Assembly (NCBI RefSeq): GCF_000022145.1
Contig: NC_011891.1
Span: forward strand, 992,001-1,056,000
From: Anaeromyxobacter dehalogenans 2CP-1
GTDB lineage: Bacteria; Myxococcota; Myxococcia; Myxococcales; Anaeromyxobacteraceae
Direction of reading: 5' to 3'
DNA: 64,000 nt
The notes under the pieces are model-generated. The model saw only the letters and a program-made list of their open reading frames with translations. It was not told where the DNA came from and ran no database searches. Each line of letters starts with the position of its first letter. Position 1 is the stretch's first letter. Below are positions 24,858 to 33,760 of the stretch, piece after piece. The position numbers and the translations under genes were made by a program.

Positions 24858-25307
24858 GTGTCGGAGCTGAGCGATCTGTACCAGGAGGTGGTCCTCGACC
24901 ACGGCAAGCGGCCGCGCAACTTCGGTCCGCTGCCAGGGGAGACCCACCACGCCGAGGGGCTGAACCCGCTCTGCGGGGATCACTTCGTGGTCCACGCCAG
25001 GGTGGACGGTGGCCGGCTGGCCGAGGTGCGCTTCGAGGGGAGCGGCTGCGCCATCTCGAAGGCGTCCGCCTCGGTGATGACCGGGGTGGTGAAGGGCAAG
25101 ACCGCCGAGGAGGTGGACCGGATCTTCGAGCGCTTCCACCGGCTGGTGACCGAGGGCCCGGCGCCGGAGGACGAGGAGGCGCTGGGCAAGCTGGCGGTGT
25201 TCGGCGGGGTGCACGAGTACCCCACGCGCGTGAAGTGCGCGAGCCTCGCGTGGCACGCGCTCCGCCAGGCGCTGCGCGGCGAGGACGCGCCGGTCAGCAC
25301 CGAGTAG
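24858..25307 (+). CDS. sufU: SufU, sulfur acceptor/scaffold-type protein
   Basis: A 149-residue protein with a GTG start after CAGGGAG. The three conserved cysteines occur in LNPLCGDH, GSGCAISKAS and RVKCASLAW, with an approximately 18-residue insertion between the second and third (TEGPAPEDEEALGKL) that distinguishes SufU from IscU. SufU is a zinc protein that accepts persulfide from SufS. It lies 40 bp after sufS. Confidence 0.94.
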   Translation: MSELSDLYQEVVLDHGKRPRNFGPLPGETHHAEGLNPLCGDHFVVHARVDGGRLAEVRFEGSGCAISKASASVMTGVVKGKTAEEVDRIFERFHRLVTEGPAPEDEEALGKLAVFGGVHEYPTRVKCASLAWHALRQALRGEDAPVSTE

Positions 25308-25350
25308 CGAGCACCCCCGAGGCAGCGCGCCGAGGCACGCAGGAGCGGAC

Positions 25351-25908
25351 ATGGATCGCACACCCACCCATACCTATCGTGACGTCGAGGCCGTGCAGGT
25401 GCCCAGCGGCCACCTGGTGCTGCTGCCGCAGGGCACCTGGCTGGTGGTGCAGCAGGCGCTGGGCGGGCAGTTCACCGCCATGACCGAGATGGGCGGGCTG
25501 GTGCGCATCGACGGCAAGGACGCCGACGCGCTCGGCGACGCGTTCGTCGAGGAGGCGCGGCGGTTCGAGCAGCAGCGCAGCGCCGCCGCCGAGGGGCCGT
25601 TCGAGGAGCAGAAGGTGTGGGACGCGCTCGGCACCGTCTACGACCCGGAGATCCCGGCCAGCATCGTGGAGCTGGGGCTGGTGTACGCGGTCGCGGCCGA
25701 GCCGGTCGAGGGCGGCCACAAGGTGCGGGTCGTCATGACGCTGACCGCGCCGGCCTGCGGCATCGGGCCGGTGCTGGTGGACGACGTCCGCCGCAAGGTG
25801 GTGGGCGTGCCCGGGGTGAAGGACGCCGAGGTGGACCTGGTGTTCGACCCGCCCTGGGATCCGTCGCGGATGAGCGAGGCGGCCAAGCTCCAGCTCGGCT
25901 TCATGTAG
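25351..25908 (+). CDS. sufT: SufT-type Fe-S maturation protein (MIP18/DUF59 domain)
   Basis: A 185-residue protein. Residues about 1-75 resemble the SufT-specific N-terminal part (VPSGHLVLLPQGTWLVVQQALGGQFT), and the C-terminal 100 residues are the MIP18-like domain with YDPEIPASIVELGLVYAV and the cysteine motif LTAPACGIGPVL. SufT assists cluster delivery to target proteins in other bacteria. It is the last gene of the operon, 43 bp after sufU, and is convergent with the FHA gene. Confidence 0.9.
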   Translation: MDRTPTHTYRDVEAVQVPSGHLVLLPQGTWLVVQQALGGQFTAMTEMGGLVRIDGKDADALGDAFVEEARRFEQQRSAAAEGPFEEQKVWDALGTVYDPEIPASIVELGLVYAVAAEPVEGGHKVRVVMTLTAPACGIGPVLVDDVRRKVVGVPGVKDAEVDLVFDPPWDPSRMSEAAKLQLGFM

Positions 25909-25926
25909 GCGCGGGCCGGCGCGCGG

Positions 25927-26295
25927 CTACGCGTCCACCGCGTACTTCAGCACGGTGGAGGCGATGCGGAGCACGTCGCCGTGCCGGAGCGTCTGCTCCT
26001 TCACCTGCTTCGAGTTCAGGAACGTGCCGTTGGTGGAGTCGAGGTCCACCAGCACGTGCACGCCGCCCGACACGAAGATGCGGGCGTGCCGGCGCGAGGC
26101 CTGGTCGGACCCGATCACCACCGTGTTCCCGTCGTCGCGGCCGAGGGTGACGTCCTCGTCGCCGAGCGGGTAGCGCGTCCCCTGCCGGCCGGCGTCGCCG
26201 GAGTGGACCACGACGAGCGCGGCCCGGACGGTCTCGGCGCGGCCGGCCTGCTGCGGGGCACCGCTCGCGCGGGTTTCGTCGAAGTTCATGTCCAT
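25927..26295 (-). CDS. FHA-domain protein
   Basis: A 122-residue protein consisting of a 30-residue leader and one FHA domain, a phosphothreonine-binding module. Motifs are YPLGDEDVTLGRDDGNTVVI, DQASRRHARI and DLDSTNGTFLNSKQV, which contain the conserved Gly-Arg, Ser-x-x-His and Asn-Gly residues. It should bind phosphorylated partners of Ser/Thr kinases, which are abundant in myxobacteria; no kinase is adjacent. ATG at 26295 or the second Met two codons later could start translation. Confidence 0.88.
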   Translation of the reverse strand: MDMNFDETRASGAPQQAGRAETVRAALVVVHSGDAGRQGTRYPLGDEDVTLGRDDGNTVVIGSDQASRRHARIFVSGGVHVLVDLDSTNGTFLNSKQVKEQTLRHGDVLRIASTVLKYAVDA

Positions 26296-26595
26296 GGCGT
26301 TAGCACGGGCCGGGTCTCGCGGTGAAGGGGCTGCCCGGGGCCGCCGTCGCGCGAACGTCGCCATCGCTCCTCCCTCCCGAGCGGCCCACCGACACCTCGC
26401 CGGGTCGGCCGTCCCGCCGCCGCCGGGCCCCGGCAACGGCGGGCCGGCGCGGGGTGGCCGGGCGTGGCAGACGGGCGCGGCACGGGCCCCGGGGCCGCTG
26501 CTCGCGGGGAGGACGCTCGGGCGGAGCGTGCGGATCGCTCGGTCCCTCTCCACCTTGTTCGCCGACGCATTCGGGAACCCAAAGGAGAGCGATCG
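26296..26595. other. 300-bp region between divergent FHA and DUF4142 genes
   Basis: No gene is supported. It should hold two divergent promoters. An AAAGGAGAG ribosome-binding site closes it on the plus side. No operator or repeat was recognised. Confidence 0.4.
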
Positions 26596-27564
26596 ATGAT
26601 GCAATGGAATCGTTGGGGGATCGCCGCGGGTCTCGCGGCGGCGCTCGCGTTCGCCGGCCAGGCGGTCGCGCAGGGCGCAGGCGGATCGGGCGGGAGCACG
26701 GGGAGCGGGCAGTCGGGGGGCAGCACCGCGGGTGACCGCGGCAGCGCGGGCAGCTCGGGATCGATGGGGAGCGGCTCCGGCAGCATGGGCGCCGGTTCCG
26801 CGGGCGGCAGCGCCGGCGCGAGCGACGCCGGATCGAGCGCCACCGGCGCGACGCCGGGCGCGACCGGCAGCACCGGGACGGGCTCGGCGGCGCACGGGTC
26901 CTCGAAGAAGATGTCGAAGACCCTCGAGGATGGGCTCCAGAAGCTGCACGCGGCCAACCTGTCCGAGGTGCAGATGGGCGAGATGGGCGTGCAGCACGCG
27001 CAGAACGAGCAGGTGAAGCAGTTCGCGCAGCAGATGGTGGACGACCACCGGAAGGCGGACGAGCAGCTCACCCAGACCGCGCAGCAGATGGGCGTGGACC
27101 TGAACGGCAGCGCCTTCCAGAAGGAGCAGACGAAGGCCCAGAAGCAGACGGACAAGCTGACCTCGAAGACCGGGGCCGCCTTCGACAAGGCCTACATGGC
27201 CGTGATGGTCGAGGACCACCGGAAGGACACGCGCGAGGTCGCCACGCTTGCGAAGCAGGCGCGCCAGGGCCAGCACCAGGAGCTCGCCTCGTTCCTCGAG
27301 CAGACGCACGGCACGCTCCAGGGGCACCTCAAGGCGGCGCAGCAGACGCAGAAGGCGCTCGGCGCGGGTCGCCAGGCGCGGAAGGCGCACGGGAGCTCGG
27401 GCGCCGGCTCGATGGGGACCGGCTCCGGCTCCGGCGGCAGCTCGGGCTCGACCGGCGGGAACCCGGGCTCGTCCGACACCGGCTCCGGCGGCGCTGCGGG
27501 CTCCGGCTCGCCCAGCGGCGGCGCGGGCTCGGGCTCCGGCACCGGCGGCGGCGGGACGCACTGA
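26596..27564 (+). CDS. exported DUF4142 protein with Gly/Ser-rich flanks
   Basis: A 322-residue protein: signal peptide (GLAAALAFAGQAVAQ), 75 residues of Gly/Ser/Ala low complexity, a helical DUF4142 domain at about 105-260 (LHAANLSEVQMGEMGVQHA, MVDDHRKADEQL, YMAVMVEDHRKDTREVATLA), and another 60 residues of Gly/Ser repeats. DUF4142 is a ferritin-like helical bundle often predicted to be periplasmic, with the paired Asp-His motifs possibly binding metal. A second, shorter DUF4142 protein is encoded at 59088. The ATG at 26596 follows AAAGGAGAG. Confidence 0.85.
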   Translation: MMQWNRWGIAAGLAAALAFAGQAVAQGAGGSGGSTGSGQSGGSTAGDRGSAGSSGSMGSGSGSMGAGSAGGSAGASDAGSSATGATPGATGSTGTGSAAHGSSKKMSKTLEDGLQKLHAANLSEVQMGEMGVQHAQNEQVKQFAQQMVDDHRKADEQLTQTAQQMGVDLNGSAFQKEQTKAQKQTDKLTSKTGAAFDKAYMAVMVEDHRKDTREVATLAKQARQGQHQELASFLEQTHGTLQGHLKAAQQTQKALGAGRQARKAHGSSGAGSMGTGSGSGGSSGSTGGNPGSSDTGSGGAAGSGSPSGGAGSGSGTGGGGTH

Positions 27565-27595
27565 CGTCGAGCGCGCGTCCGGCGCGCGGATGCGA

Positions 27596-27626
27596 ACGGG
27601 CCGGGGGCGTCGCGCTCCCGGCCCGT
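27596..27626. terminator. bidirectional hairpin terminator
   Basis: ACGGGCCGGG pairs perfectly with CCCGGCCCGT (10 bp, 11-nt loop) between two convergent genes. Confidence 0.75.
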
Positions 27627-27630
27627 CGTG

Positions 27631-29532
27631 CTATCCGCGCACCAGCCGCCGGGGCACGCGCACGTCGAACGTGGACGTGCCGCGCCGCACCTTCAGCAGC
27701 ACCGACGTGCCCTCCGGGCCGCGGATCGCGTCGATCGCGCCGGCCATGCCCAGCTCGGCCACCTGGCGCCCATCCACCTCCACGACCAGGTCGCCGCGGC
27801 CCAGCCCCACCTCGGCGGCCCCGCCGCCGGCGATGACCTGCGCCACCGCCAGGCCGTCGCCCGACGGCGCCAGCACCGCGCCGATGCCGGCCAGATCCAC
27901 CCGCGGCTCCTCGCCGTCCGCCGTGGGACGGAGCCGCACCTCCACCGGCCCGGCCGTCCCGCCCGGCTCGACCTGCACGCCGCCCAGCACGCGCGCGTGG
28001 TGGCCGGCCGCGGCCACGAAGATCGAGGAGCGCGCCGGCAGCCCCGCGAGCGCGAACGTCCCGTCCGTCCCGCTCACCGCCTCCGACAGCACCGGGAACG
28101 TGGACGCCGCGGCGCTCGGCAGCGCGCCCTCCACCGAGAGCCGTGCGCCGGCGATGGGCGCGCCGGTGGCGTCGTCGCGCACCACCCCGGTCAGCCGCCC
28201 CCCGGACTCCAGCGCCGCGTCCACCACCGCCTCGCCGCCGTCGCCCGGGATCTCCACCGCGCGCTCGCCGGACGGCGCGTAGCCCGGCGCGGTGATCACC
28301 ACCGTCGCAGGGCCGGGGGCGAGGTCGTCGAGCGCGTAGCAGCCCGAGGGATCGATGACGGACCGCGTCCGCTGCGGCACCAGCCGGAGCGGGCCGCGCC
28401 GCTCCAGCACCAGCACCGTGAACGGCGCCACCGGCGCGCCGGCGGCCGCGGATCGCACGCACCCGCGCAGTCGTCCCCCGGCGGCCAGCTCGAGCACGAG
28501 GTCCTTCGCGCCCGGCGCGACCCGGCGGAGCGCGGCCGGCGCGCGGCCCTCGGCGCGCGCCCGCACGCGGTAGGCGCCGGGGTCGAGCGGCGGAAGCTCG
28601 AAGCGGCCGTCGGCCGAGGTGACCACCTGGGCCGTGGGGGCGTCGTCCAGCCCGAGGACGCGCTCCGGCGACGCGGTCACCAGCGCGCCGGCGATGGGGG
28701 AACCACCCTTCGCGATCACGCGCCCCGCCACCGGGGCGCGCTCCCCCAGCGGACGGTGCGCCGGGCCGAGCTCCACCGTGACGCGCCCGTTGACGCGCTC
28801 GAGCGGGCCGATGTCGGCGCGCCCGGGGAGGAAGCCGTCCTTGCGCGCCTCCAGCACCGCGCCCTCCGGCGCCGCGAACCGGAACGCGCCCCGCGCGTCG
28901 CTGGTGAAGTGGTCGGGGATGGGCACCAGCGCCGCCTCGCCCGCGGCGCCGAGCAGGCGGACGTCGGCGCCCGCCACCGGCGCGCCGTCCCGGTCGACGA
29001 CGTGGCCCTCGAGCTCCGCCGCCTGGGCGAGGTGGATCTCGATGCCGCGCACGTGGCGGCCCGCCGCGGCGTCGAGCTGGACCGGGCTGTGGCCCCACTC
29101 CGGCGCGAACGGCAGGAACCCGGGAGCGGTGACCGCCGCGAGCAGCCAGCGCCCGGTCTCCGGCGGCTCGAAGCGGAACGCGCCGTCGGGCCCCGCCCGC
29201 ACCGACGCGGCCGCGCCCGCGCGCGAGAACGTCAGCTCCGCGCCGGGCACGCCGGCGCCGGACCCCGCCGCGACCACCTTCCCCTCGAAGCTGGCCGGCG
29301 CGGCGTCGGGCGGGGCCGGCGCGGCGGGGGGCACGCGGATGGGCAGGGCGGTCGGGGGAGGGGCCTCGGGCGCTCGCGCCGCGGGCGCGGGCCGGACCCC
29401 GGCGGTGGGCGCCGGCGCGCCCTGGGGGCCGGGCTCGTCCGGTGCGGTCCGCCGCAGCAGCGCGGCCGCGAGCAGCAGCGCGAGGAGGGCCAGGCCGAGG
29501 GCGAGGAACGCGGTGCGGCGGGGGCTCTGCAT
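27631..29532 (-). CDS. membrane-anchored protein with carboxypeptidase-regulatory-like repeats and a C-terminal PDZ domain
   Basis: A 633-residue protein with a single N-terminal membrane anchor (FLALGLALLALLLAAALL) and a Pro/Ala-rich stretch to residue 80. Next come about five beta-sandwich repeats of the carboxypeptidase-regulatory type, each with patterns such as GAPVAGADVRLLG, DARGAFRFAAPEG, GSPIAGALVTASPE, ADGRFELPPLDPGAYRVRA and TGAPIAGARLSVEG. The last 90 residues form a PDZ-like domain (DGLAVAQVIAGGGAAEVGLGRGDLV). Such proteins act in the periplasm, perhaps as adhesion or protein-protein scaffolds. It is divergent from the TonB-like gene. The TATACA 8 nt before the ATG suggests a leaderless start. 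Confidence 0.8.
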   Translation of the reverse strand: MQSPRRTAFLALGLALLALLLAAALLRRTAPDEPGPQGAPAPTAGVRPAPAARAPEAPPPTALPIRVPPAAPAPPDAAPASFEGKVVAAGSGAGVPGAELTFSRAGAAASVRAGPDGAFRFEPPETGRWLLAAVTAPGFLPFAPEWGHSPVQLDAAAGRHVRGIEIHLAQAAELEGHVVDRDGAPVAGADVRLLGAAGEAALVPIPDHFTSDARGAFRFAAPEGAVLEARKDGFLPGRADIGPLERVNGRVTVELGPAHRPLGERAPVAGRVIAKGGSPIAGALVTASPERVLGLDDAPTAQVVTSADGRFELPPLDPGAYRVRARAEGRAPAALRRVAPGAKDLVLELAAGGRLRGCVRSAAAGAPVAPFTVLVLERRGPLRLVPQRTRSVIDPSGCYALDDLAPGPATVVITAPGYAPSGERAVEIPGDGGEAVVDAALESGGRLTGVVRDDATGAPIAGARLSVEGALPSAAASTFPVLSEAVSGTDGTFALAGLPARSSIFVAAAGHHARVLGGVQVEPGGTAGPVEVRLRPTADGEEPRVDLAGIGAVLAPSGDGLAVAQVIAGGGAAEVGLGRGDLVVEVDGRQVAELGMAGAIDAIRGPEGTSVLLKVRRGTSTFDVRVPRRLVRG

Positions 29533-29540
29533 GCCGGGTC

Positions 29541-29546
29541 TGTATA
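29541..29546 (-). promoter_or_regulatory. -10-like hexamer of the regulatory-repeat/PDZ gene
   Basis: TATACA on the minus strand, 8 nt before the ATG at 29532. Confidence 0.4.
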
Positions 29547-29682
29547 CCGCGACCTGGCCTCCGGAGCAGGTGGCACGCCGGGTGCGGGCGTGGTACCGAT
29601 GCGCCTTTACGTTGCGTGACGGGCGGCGGCCCCGGAGGCCGCCCCGGCTGCGGCGCGGTGGCGCGCCACGGGGTGAGGGCGG

Positions 29683-30411
29683 GTGCGGGACGGCGGGAGG
29701 GCGCGAGGGGGCTGGGGGCTGGCGTCGCTCGCCGCGCACGCGGCGCTGCTCGCCGCGCTGGCGTGGCGTCCATCGCGCCCGCGGCCTCCGCCGGCGCCGG
29801 TGATGGTGCTCCTGCCGGGCGCACCCGCGCTGCGCGCCCCGCACCGGGCCGCGCCCGCCAGCGCTCCCGCGAGGCCCGCGCCCCGCGCCGCCCGCTCGGG
29901 CGGGGGCCACCGCGGCATGCCCGTGCCCCGCGCGCTGCCCGACGCGCTGCCGGCGGCGGAGCTCGCGCCGGTGGCGCTGGAGACGGAGGAGGCCCTCGCG
30001 CCGGGCGCCGGGCCGAGCTTCACCGGGGATGGCGCCGGCGACGGTCCGTTCGTCCCCGGCGGCGGGTTCGGCGCCAGCCGCGGCGGCGGTGCGGGCGAGG
30101 AGGCGGCAGACGGCGAGGGCGAGGAGGGCCCGCCCTGGCTCCGCTCGGCGGTGCTGCGCCAGCTGCAGCGGCAGATCGAGCGCGACCCGTACCCGCCGGC
30201 CGCCGAGCTGATGGGCTGGTCCGGGACGGTGCGGGTCGGCTTCACCGTCCTCACCGACGGGAGCGTGGCCGACCTCCGCGTCGTGGTGTCGAGCGGCCAC
30301 GGGGTGCTCGACCGCGCCGCGCTGGCGGTGATCCGCAAGGCCGCACCGTACCCGCGCCCGCCGGTGGACCAGCCCGTCATCGTGGCCGTGGTCTGGTACC
30401 TGCCCCCCTGA
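29683..30411 (+). CDS. TonB-family energy-transducing protein
   Basis: A 242-residue protein: one N-terminal hydrophobic segment (GLASLAAHAALLAALAW), a long Pro/Ala then Gly-rich periplasmic spacer, and a C-terminal TonB domain of about 80 residues (RDPYPPAAELMGWSGTVRVGFTVLTDGSV, then SGHGVLDRAALAVIRKAAPYPRPP). TonB proteins couple ExbB/ExbD proton flow to outer-membrane transporters, but no exbBD is adjacent, so it may serve as an accessory TonB. The GTG at 29683 is the plausible start; its ribosome-binding site is weak. Confidence 0.85.
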   Translation: MRDGGRARGGWGLASLAAHAALLAALAWRPSRPRPPPAPVMVLLPGAPALRAPHRAAPASAPARPAPRAARSGGGHRGMPVPRALPDALPAAELAPVALETEEALAPGAGPSFTGDGAGDGPFVPGGGFGASRGGGAGEEAADGEGEEGPPWLRSAVLRQLQRQIERDPYPPAAELMGWSGTVRVGFTVLTDGSVADLRVVVSSGHGVLDRAALAVIRKAAPYPRPPVDQPVIVAVVWYLPP

Positions 30412-30438
30412 GCCGGAGCCCGGACCGCGGGGCGCGCG

Positions 30439-31689
30439 CTACTCCGCCCGCATCGCCTCGACCGGATCGAGCCGGGAGGCGCGCGCCGCGGGGTAGATCC
30501 CGAACACCAGCCCCGCCGCGGCGGCGGAGCCGAGCGACAGCAGCACCGACCAGAGCGGCACGCGCGCCGGCACGACGTCCAGCTCCCGCGCCACCAGCGC
30601 CACCCCGCCGCCGAGCGCGACGCCGATCGCGCCGCCCACCAGCGCGAGCACCAGCGACTCGACCAGGAACTGCGCCAGGATCCGCTCGCGCCGCGCCCCG
30701 AGCGCCATGCGCACGCCGATCTCGCGGGTCCGCTCGGTCACCGAGACCAGCATGATGTTCATCACGCCGATGCCGCCCACCAGCAGCGAGAGCGCGCACA
30801 GGCCGAACGTGGCCGCGCCCACCACCCGCGCCAGCCCGTCGAACAGCTCCGCGGCGGTGTCGTTCGAGAACACCTCGAAGTCGTTCTCCTCGAGCGGGCC
30901 GAGCCCGCGGACCCGGCGGAGCGTCGCGACCACCTCGGCCATGGCCTGCGGCACGTCCTCCACGCGCGTGGCGCGGACGGCGAGGTTCGTGCCGCGGGCC
31001 CGGCCCAGGACCGCGTCGTAGGCGGTCCACGGGACCGCCACGAACCCGTCGCGCGACTCGAGCCCGAGCACGGTCCCCATCCGCTCCGCCACGCCAGCCA
31101 CCTCGAACGGCACGCCGCGGATCCGGATCTCGGCGCCGACCGCGTCGGCCCCCGGGAACAGCACGTCGGCGACGCCCGCGCCCACGAAGGCCACGCGGCG
31201 CGCCAGCGCCACGTCGGCGTGCGAGAGGAACCGCCCGCTCGAGACCGTCACCGCGTTGGTGAACTCGTAGTCCGGCAGCACGCCGAGGACGTCGATCTCG
31301 TTGCGCGTCGCGCGCGTCCGCGTGGCGACGGCCTCGGGCCGGCGCCCCTGCTCCTCGATCGACACGAACGCGACGTGGGGGAGGCCGCGGAGCGCCTCGC
31401 CCTGGGCGCGGGTGATGTCCTTGCGGCTCGCGTACCGGTGCCACGCCTCGTGGCCGACCGTGACCATCGGGAACTTCTCCACCCGGAACGCGCCCGCCTC
31501 CAGCATGGAGAGCTGGCCGGTCATCTCCAGCCGCAGCCCCTCGGTGAGCGCCATCATCGCCACCACCGTGGCGGTGCCGATGACGATGCCGAGCGCGGTG
31601 AGCAGCGAGCGGAGCGGGCTCGCTCGCAGCGTGGCCGCGGCCATTCCGACGTCGTCGAGCCAGGAGCGCATCGCCTCCCAGTTCACCAC
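30439..31689 (-). CDS. MacB-like ABC transporter permease (FtsX family)
   Basis: A 416-residue protein with the MacB layout: an N-terminal membrane segment (SLLTALGIVIGTATVVAMMAL), a 220-residue periplasmic core, and three C-terminal membrane segments with the FtsX signature (LLVGGIGVMNIMLVSVTERTREIGVRMALGARR). It ends in FGIYPAARASRLDPVEAMRAE as in the family. MacB-type systems are mechanotransmission pumps for lipoproteins, toxins or peptides, needing an ATPase and an MFP partner; neither is adjacent. The GTG at 31689 was used; an ATG seven codons in (after GGGAGG) is an alternative start. It follows the two protease genes on the same strand after 64 bp. Confidence 0.85.
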   Translation of the reverse strand: MVNWEAMRSWLDDVGMAAATLRASPLRSLLTALGIVIGTATVVAMMALTEGLRLEMTGQLSMLEAGAFRVEKFPMVTVGHEAWHRYASRKDITRAQGEALRGLPHVAFVSIEEQGRRPEAVATRTRATRNEIDVLGVLPDYEFTNAVTVSSGRFLSHADVALARRVAFVGAGVADVLFPGADAVGAEIRIRGVPFEVAGVAERMGTVLGLESRDGFVAVPWTAYDAVLGRARGTNLAVRATRVEDVPQAMAEVVATLRRVRGLGPLEENDFEVFSNDTAAELFDGLARVVGAATFGLCALSLLVGGIGVMNIMLVSVTERTREIGVRMALGARRERILAQFLVESLVLALVGGAIGVALGGGVALVARELDVVPARVPLWSVLLSLGSAAAAGLVFGIYPAARASRLDPVEAMRAE

Positions 31690-31753
31690 GCCACGCCGCC
31701 AGCGTCACGCCCCGATCGCCGGTGGGGCGCGACGTCGGTGTCGCCACGGACCC

Positions 31754-32659
31754 TCAGGCCGCGGCGGCGCGCGGCGGGTCGGGCCGGATGGCGAGCCGGA
31801 GCGGGCGGCCGGCGCGCAGGACCGCCAGGTCGATCTCGCCCGCCCGGGCCAGCACCAGCACGCGCTGCAGGTCGTCCAGCGTCTGCACCGGGCTGCCGCT
31901 CGCCGCGACGAGCAGGTCGCCCGGCCGGAGGGCGGCGCGGCCGGCCGGCGATCCCTCGACCACCTCGAGCACCCGCACGCCGCGCCCGTGGCCGGCGAGC
32001 GCCGCGTCGCGCGCGTCGAGGTCCTCGCCGCGCGCCGCGATCCCGAGGAACGGGCGGCGCACCTCGCCCTCGCGCATCAGCACCGAGGCCACCCACGCCG
32101 CCGTGTGCGCCGGCACCGCGAAGCCGATCCCGTGCGCCCAGGGGAGCATGGCGGTGCTGAGCCCGACCACCGCGCCGCCGGCGTCGAGCAGCGGTCCGCC
32201 CGAGTTGCCCGGGTTGATCGAGGCGTCGGTCTGGACCAGCCCCTCCAGCACCGCCCCGCGCGGCGCCGCCAGGTTGCGGTGCAGCGCCGAGACCACGCCC
32301 AGGGTGACCGAGCGCTCGAAGCCGAGCGGGTTGCCGATGGCCACCACCAGCTCTCCGACCGAGAGTCGCCGCTCGGAGAGCGCCAGGGAGGGGAGGTCGC
32401 GCGCGTCCACCCGCAGCACCGCCACGTCGGTGCGGTCGTCGCCGCCGGCGCGCTCCGCCGCCACCACCCGCGCGCCGGAGAGCCGGACGCGGACCGGGCC
32501 GCGTCCGCGCGCGACGTGCGCGTTGGTGAGCACCCAGCCGTCCGGCGCGATCACGACGCCGGAGCCCTGGCCGCCGCCCTGCTCCACGCCCACCACCGCC
32601 GGGGCGGCGCGGGCCACGAGGTCGGCGACGTCGCGCGAGAGCGCCTGCAGCCCGGTCAC
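31754..32659 (-). CDS. trypsin-like serine protease with PDZ domain (HtrA-like)
   Basis: A 301-residue protein with an intact catalytic triad: His48 (LTNAHVA), Asp78 (DDRTDVAVLR) and Ser153 (NPGNSGGPLL). A PDZ domain follows at about 205-295 (VVEGSPAGRAALRPGDLLVAA). It lacks a signal peptide or membrane anchor, unlike the periplasmic DegP/DegS proteases, so it may be cytoplasmic. The GTG start overlaps the stop codon of the second protease gene upstream (4 bp), so the two are translationally coupled and may form a heteromer. Confidence 0.9.
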   Translation of the reverse strand: MTGLQALSRDVADLVARAAPAVVGVEQGGGQGSGVVIAPDGWVLTNAHVARGRGPVRVRLSGARVVAAERAGGDDRTDVAVLRVDARDLPSLALSERRLSVGELVVAIGNPLGFERSVTLGVVSALHRNLAAPRGAVLEGLVQTDASINPGNSGGPLLDAGGAVVGLSTAMLPWAHGIGFAVPAHTAAWVASVLMREGEVRRPFLGIAARGEDLDARDAALAGHGRGVRVLEVVEGSPAGRAALRPGDLLVAASGSPVQTLDDLQRVLVLARAGEIDLAVLRAGRPLRLAIRPDPPRAAAA

Positions 32660-33594
32660 GCCCGCCTCCCGCGCGCGCCCACGGTGACCGCGACGTCGCG
32701 CACCTCGCCCGCGCGCAGCACGCGCAGCGTCACCGCCTGGCCGATCCGGTCCTCCGAGAGCAGGGCCAGCAGCTCCCCCGGATCCTGCAGCGCCTCGCCG
32801 CCCACCGAGAGGATGGCGTCGCCGAGCAGCACGCCCGCGCGGTCCGCCGGGCTGCCCGGCTCGACGCGCGCGACGAGCAGCGCCAGCTCCTCGCCGGTGC
32901 GCGCGCGCAGCGCCGGCGGGAGCGGGACCGGCTGCGTGGCGAGGCCGAGGTAGCCGCGGCGCACCTCGCCGTGCGAGAGGAGCGAGGTCACCACCCGCGC
33001 GAGCGTGGCGGCGGGCACCGCCAGCGCCGCGCCCCGCACCAGCCCCGCCGCCGCGAGGCCGAGCGCGAGGCCATCCGCGCCGAGCACCAGGCCGCCGGAG
33101 AGCCCCGGGTGCCGGGGGATCCCCAGCTCCAGGTAGCGGTCGACGCGCCCACCCATGGGCGCGCGGAACGCGTCGCCGGCGCGCGCCAGCAGGCCCAGCT
33201 CCGCGCGCGGCCCTCGCCCCGGCCGCGTGACGACCAGCGTGAGCTGCCCCCCGGCGGCGCCGGCCGCGTCCGCCCAGTCCGGCGGCGCGAGCCCCGGCGC
33301 GCGCACCCGCAGCGCGGCGAGGTCGGTGCTGGGGTCGCGGCCGATCACCTCCGCCGCGACCTCGTCGCCCGAGGGCAGGCCGACCGTCACGCCCTCGTCG
33401 CGCTCGAGCGCGTGGTGCGCGGTCACGATCACGCCGTCGGCCGACCACACCACGCCCGACGCGGGCGCGTGGCGCCGTCCCTCGACCCGCACGACGTGCG
33501 CGGCGGCGGACGCGGTGAGGGCGGCGAGGCGCGCGGAGAGCTGGGCGAGCAGGTCGGACGGCAGGGCAGGGCTGACGGGAGGCGCGGAGGTCAT
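32656..33594 (-). CDS. second trypsin-like protease with PDZ domain
   Basis: A 312-residue paralogue of the downstream protease, with His61 (VTAHHAL), Asp91 (DPSTDLAAL) and Ser166 in HPGLSGGLVL. The usual GNSGGP is replaced by GLSGGL, so the oxyanion region differs and activity may be reduced. A PDZ domain follows (VEPGSPADRAGVLLGDAILSV). Again there is no signal peptide. It is first in an operon with the other protease and perhaps the MacB-like permease. A TAGCTT hexamer 6 nt before the ATG suggests a leaderless start. Confidence 0.85.
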   Translation of the reverse strand: MTSAPPVSPALPSDLLAQLSARLAALTASAAAHVVRVEGRRHAPASGVVWSADGVIVTAHHALERDEGVTVGLPSGDEVAAEVIGRDPSTDLAALRVRAPGLAPPDWADAAGAAGGQLTLVVTRPGRGPRAELGLLARAGDAFRAPMGGRVDRYLELGIPRHPGLSGGLVLGADGLALGLAAAGLVRGAALAVPAATLARVVTSLLSHGEVRRGYLGLATQPVPLPPALRARTGEELALLVARVEPGSPADRAGVLLGDAILSVGGEALQDPGELLALLSEDRIGQAVTLRVLRAGEVRDVAVTVGARGRRA

Positions 33595-33600
33595 GGCGGG

Positions 33601-33606
33601 AAGCTA
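33601..33606 (-). promoter_or_regulatory. -10-like hexamer of the protease operon
   Basis: TAGCTT on the minus strand, 6 nt before the ATG at 33594. Confidence 0.4.
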
Positions 33607-33748
33607 GGCGGTCCGCTCGCCGCGCACATCGGCGGGAGGGCCAGGGCGCGGCCTGGTCGGATGGGCAGGTCGCGCCCGGCGCGCGGGGAGGTGCGCGCGC
33701 CGCAGGGGGCGCCGGTTGCGGGACCGGGCCGGTCCGGTCGAGGGCGGT

Positions 33749-33754
33749 TAGATC
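33749..33754 (+). promoter_or_regulatory. -10-like hexamer of the LuxR-type regulator
   Basis: TAGATC, 6 nt before the ATG at 33761 with no ribosome-binding site between. Confidence 0.4.
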
Positions 33755-33760
33755 CGCGGG

